This document shows, piece by piece, positions 62,306 through 64,000 of a DNA stretch of 64,000 nt. Where the stretch lies: positions 62,001 through 126,000 of the forward strand of contig JAFZYY010000030.1 in NCBI GenBank assembly GCA_017616015.1, in the 5' to 3' direction. Each line of letters starts with the position of its first letter. Position 1 is the first letter of the stretch. Source of the stretch: Alphaproteobacteria bacterium. GTDB lineage: Bacteria; Pseudomonadota; Alphaproteobacteria; CAAGCB01; CAG-977. Position numbers and translations under genes: made by a program. The notes beneath the pieces are model-generated. The model had not been told where the DNA came from. It was given only the letters and a program-made list of their open reading frames with translations, and did not search any database.

Positions 62306-62803
62306 ATGAATAAAATTCCCATACCACCGCCGACAAAGGAAGATATGGTTGTTTTCCAGGGATTGCAACGCGCGTTGGTTGAAAAAAAAGCTTTTATTAA
62401 AGTCAATTTTAAAAAACTGAACAGGTTTAAATCCCCGTTTTTCAATCCGTGGGAAAACGTATTGCCGTTATTGACAATTTTAATTATTTCATTGCTTTTA
62501 ATGATTTTCCGCAATCTGGTTATCGGGACAACGGCACTTTTGGTTATGTGTTTCGTATATGCGCTTTGCATGCCGTATTTTCTGGAACCGTTTATGCAAA
62601 ATCGCGTCACGAAACGCATCGTTCCCAGAATAGAAAAATTCCTGATCGCTTGGAGATACGGCGGCATTTCGATTGTTTTAACGGCGGATCCCAAATATTT
62701 TTGTCAGGCGCCTTTAGGTAGCTGGAAACAGTTCACCATTTCTTATTTTTCGGATCTGATTCCCGAAGAGCTGATGCCGAAGGAAGAAGAAAAAAATGCC
62801 TGA
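62306..62803 (+). CDS. Membrane protein between mltA and smr, function unknown
   Basis: A 165-residue protein with two adjacent membrane helices (about 52-68 and 71-92) and cytoplasmic flanks. The N-terminus has IPIPPPTKEDMVVFQGLQRALVEKK and the second half RIEKFLIAWRYGGISIVLTADP. I recognise no family. It is separated by one base from mltA and overlaps smr by 8 bases, so it is clearly part of this operon and probably expressed with a cell-wall enzyme. A role with MltA is only a suggestion. Confidence 0.75.
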   Translation: MNKIPIPPPTKEDMVVFQGLQRALVEKKAFIKVNFKKLNRFKSPFFNPWENVLPLLTILIISLLLMIFRNLVIGTTALLVMCFVYALCMPYFLEPFMQNRVTKRIVPRIEKFLIAWRYGGISIVLTADPKYFCQAPLGSWKQFTISYFSDLIPEELMPKEEEKNA

Positions 62804-63317
62804 GGATAACGACGATCAGGCTTTGTGGAAAGCGGTGACGGAAACCGTCAGACCTCTGAATTCCAAAATACCGGCGAAAAAAGCCGAACACGTTTCTTTG
62901 CGCAAAAAATTGACGATTGACGTTCGTCCGTCCCGTCACAGTCCCGATTTTGATTATGCGATCTGCGATCCGCTGACGGAAGGCGATTTTCACGCGATGG
63001 ATAAAAAGACGGGACAGCGCTTTAAATCCGGCGCGATGCAAATAGATGCCAAACTGGATTTACACGGATACACATTGGACAAGGCTTTTGAAGTGTTGAA
63101 AAATTTCATTTATGACCAAAGCCGCCGGAATTCCCGCTGTCTTCTTGTGATTACGGGAAAGGGCGGCTTGTTGGGGCGCGGCGTTTTAAAAGCCGAAATG
63201 CCCGCCTGGATAAATTCGGCGGAAATCCGCAGTTTGGTTTTGTCCTATACGACGGCTCGGCCGAAGGACGGCGGCGACGGCGCTTTTTATATCCTTTTAA
63301 AACGGAACAGAACGTGA
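62796..63317 (+). CDS. Smr domain protein
   Basis: A 173-residue protein with a C-terminal Smr (small MutS-related) domain: KLDLHGYTLDKAFEVLKNFI with the LDLHG motif, and CLLVITGKGGLLGRGVLK with the TGKG motif. These motifs belong to the Smr nicking-nuclease fold; family members cleave nucleic acid during ribosome rescue or recombination. The N-terminal third is a linker. It overlaps the membrane-protein gene by 8 bases. Confidence 0.93.
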   Translation: MPEDNDDQALWKAVTETVRPLNSKIPAKKAEHVSLRKKLTIDVRPSRHSPDFDYAICDPLTEGDFHAMDKKTGQRFKSGAMQIDAKLDLHGYTLDKAFEVLKNFIYDQSRRNSRCLLVITGKGGLLGRGVLKAEMPAWINSAEIRSLVLSYTTARPKDGGDGAFYILLKRNRT

Positions 63318-63357
63318 TAAGACAGCCTCAACAAAAGTTTTAAGGGACACATATACG

Positions 63358-64000
63358 ATGAACGCGACGATTTTTGCACCGGCGACAGCTTTAGGAAAAG
63401 CGGGCGTGGCTATTGTGCGCGTTTCAGGTTTGCAGGCTTTGCAAGCCGTTCATCTGATGACGCCTATTCAAAATCCCGTTCCGAGAAAAGCAACCCTGAC
63501 GGAAATCCGTACGCTTGACGGCGTTCAGATTGACGAGGCTTTGGTGCTTTATTTTCCGGCGCCGAACAGTTTTACCGGCGAAGACGTTGTCGAGTTTCAG
63601 ACGCACGGCGGACGGGCGATTACGGCGATATTGCTTGCCGAACTGGCCAAGATAGAAGGCTTCAGACCGGCCGATCGCGGCGAATTCACCAGACGCGCGG
63701 TCGAAAACGGCAAGATGGATCTGACCGCAGCAGAAGGATTGGCTGATCTGGTCGACGCCGAAACGGAACAGCAACGGCGGCAGGCTTTGCGTCAGATGAA
63801 CGGAGCTTTGGCAAAGATTTACGAACGCTGGCACGGCGAACTGATGCACGTTCTGGCGTGGATGGAAGCGTATATCGACTTTCCGGAAGAGGAAATTCCC
63901 GAAAGCGTTTCCGCCGAAGTCCGCGGAAAAATCACTTCTTTGAAAGAGGAAATCGAAAAACACTTAAATGACGGCAGACGCGGGGAGAGACTGCGCGACG
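63358..64000 (+). CDS. mnmE: tRNA modification GTPase MnmE (N-terminal part, cut by window end)
   Basis: 214 codons are visible: the N-terminal tetrahydrofolate-binding domain TIFAPATALGKAGVAIVRVSG, FPAPNSFTGEDVVEFQTHGG and RRAVENGKMDLTAAEGLADL, then the start of the helical domain. The GTPase domain lies beyond the edge. MnmE with MnmG modifies U34 of several tRNAs. In relatives mnmG and then rsmG-parA-parB follow; rsmG-parAB is 16 kb away on the other side of the candidate origin. GGGACA is the only weak ribosome binding site before the ATG. Confidence 0.97.
   Translation, partial: MNATIFAPATALGKAGVAIVRVSGLQALQAVHLMTPIQNPVPRKATLTEIRTLDGVQIDEALVLYFPAPNSFTGEDVVEFQTHGGRAITAILLAELAKIEGFRPADRGEFTRRAVENGKMDLTAAEGLADLVDAETEQQRRQALRQMNGALAKIYERWHGELMHVLAWMEAYIDFPEEEIPESVSAEVRGKITSLKEEIEKHLNDGRRGERLRD

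Overview
The window is 64 kb of a Gram-negative chromosome, most likely from a flagellated alphaproteobacterium. The support is gene order plus gene content. The blocks mreBCD-mrdA-rodA, rph-rdgB-hemW facing hrcA-grpE, prs-rplY-pth-ychF, DUF3576 lipoprotein-leuS-lptE-holA, rsmG-parA-parB, hslVU facing hisB, and maf-aroE-coaE-dnaQ-secB-Tim44-mltA-smr are typical of that class. There are lipoproteins, an outer-membrane porin, autotransporters and LptE, so the cell has a two-membrane envelope. The species cannot be fixed by eye; G+C is moderate.

Layout. 1-2 kb: a cut-off ABC exporter half and a HAD hydrolase. 2.0-3.6 kb: a short flagellar export operon (FlhB C-domain-like protein, small unknown protein, FliO, FliP). 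3.6-10.6 kb: two tandem subtilisin-type autotransporters. 10.7-12.4 kb: tRNA-Arg(UCU) whose 3' end and terminator are duplicated 155 bp downstream, then a sulfotransferase-like gene carrying a run of eight cytosines. 12.4-19 kb: the cell-shape operon and miaA. 19-30 kb: purB, holA-lptE-leuS, porin, yggS. 30-37 kb: ychF-pth-rplY-prs, pgeF, lgt and an ADP-heptose-epimerase-like gene. 37-45 kb: proC, grpE-hrcA, rph-rdgB-hemW, an LpoA-like lipoprotein, rsmI-yraN. 45-50 kb: parB-parA-rsmG, two perfect parS sites, hslUV, hisB. 50-55.5 kb: a more accessory stretch with duplicated membrane-anchored flavodoxin-like genes, two small regulators, a glycerol-dehydrogenase-like gene and an AT-rich membrane-protein gene. 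55.5-64 kb: rho, a non-coding region with the marks of oriC, then maf through mnmE (cut by the window end).

The most important observation is the candidate chromosome origin between rho and maf (56811-57238). It has five matches to the DnaA-box consensus TTWTNCACA, including two abutting TTATCCACA boxes, an AT-rich stretch, and a switch in gene direction: mostly minus strand to its left, almost all plus to its right. Two perfect and one near-perfect parS sites and parAB lie within 28 kb, so replication initiation and chromosome segregation functions sit together here. The usual block mnmE-mnmG-rsmG-parA-parB is broken: mnmE lies right of the origin and rsmG-parAB lies left.

No CRISPR array, insertion sequence, prophage or rRNA operon was seen. 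I did not find a clearly novel multi-gene defence or mobile system. The best candidates for new biology are the flagellar mini-operon with an unknown small protein, the duplicated anchored flavodoxins, the homopolymer-bearing sulfotransferase, the epimerase-like protein that appears to lack its catalytic Tyr and Lys, and the hairpin leader of rplY.
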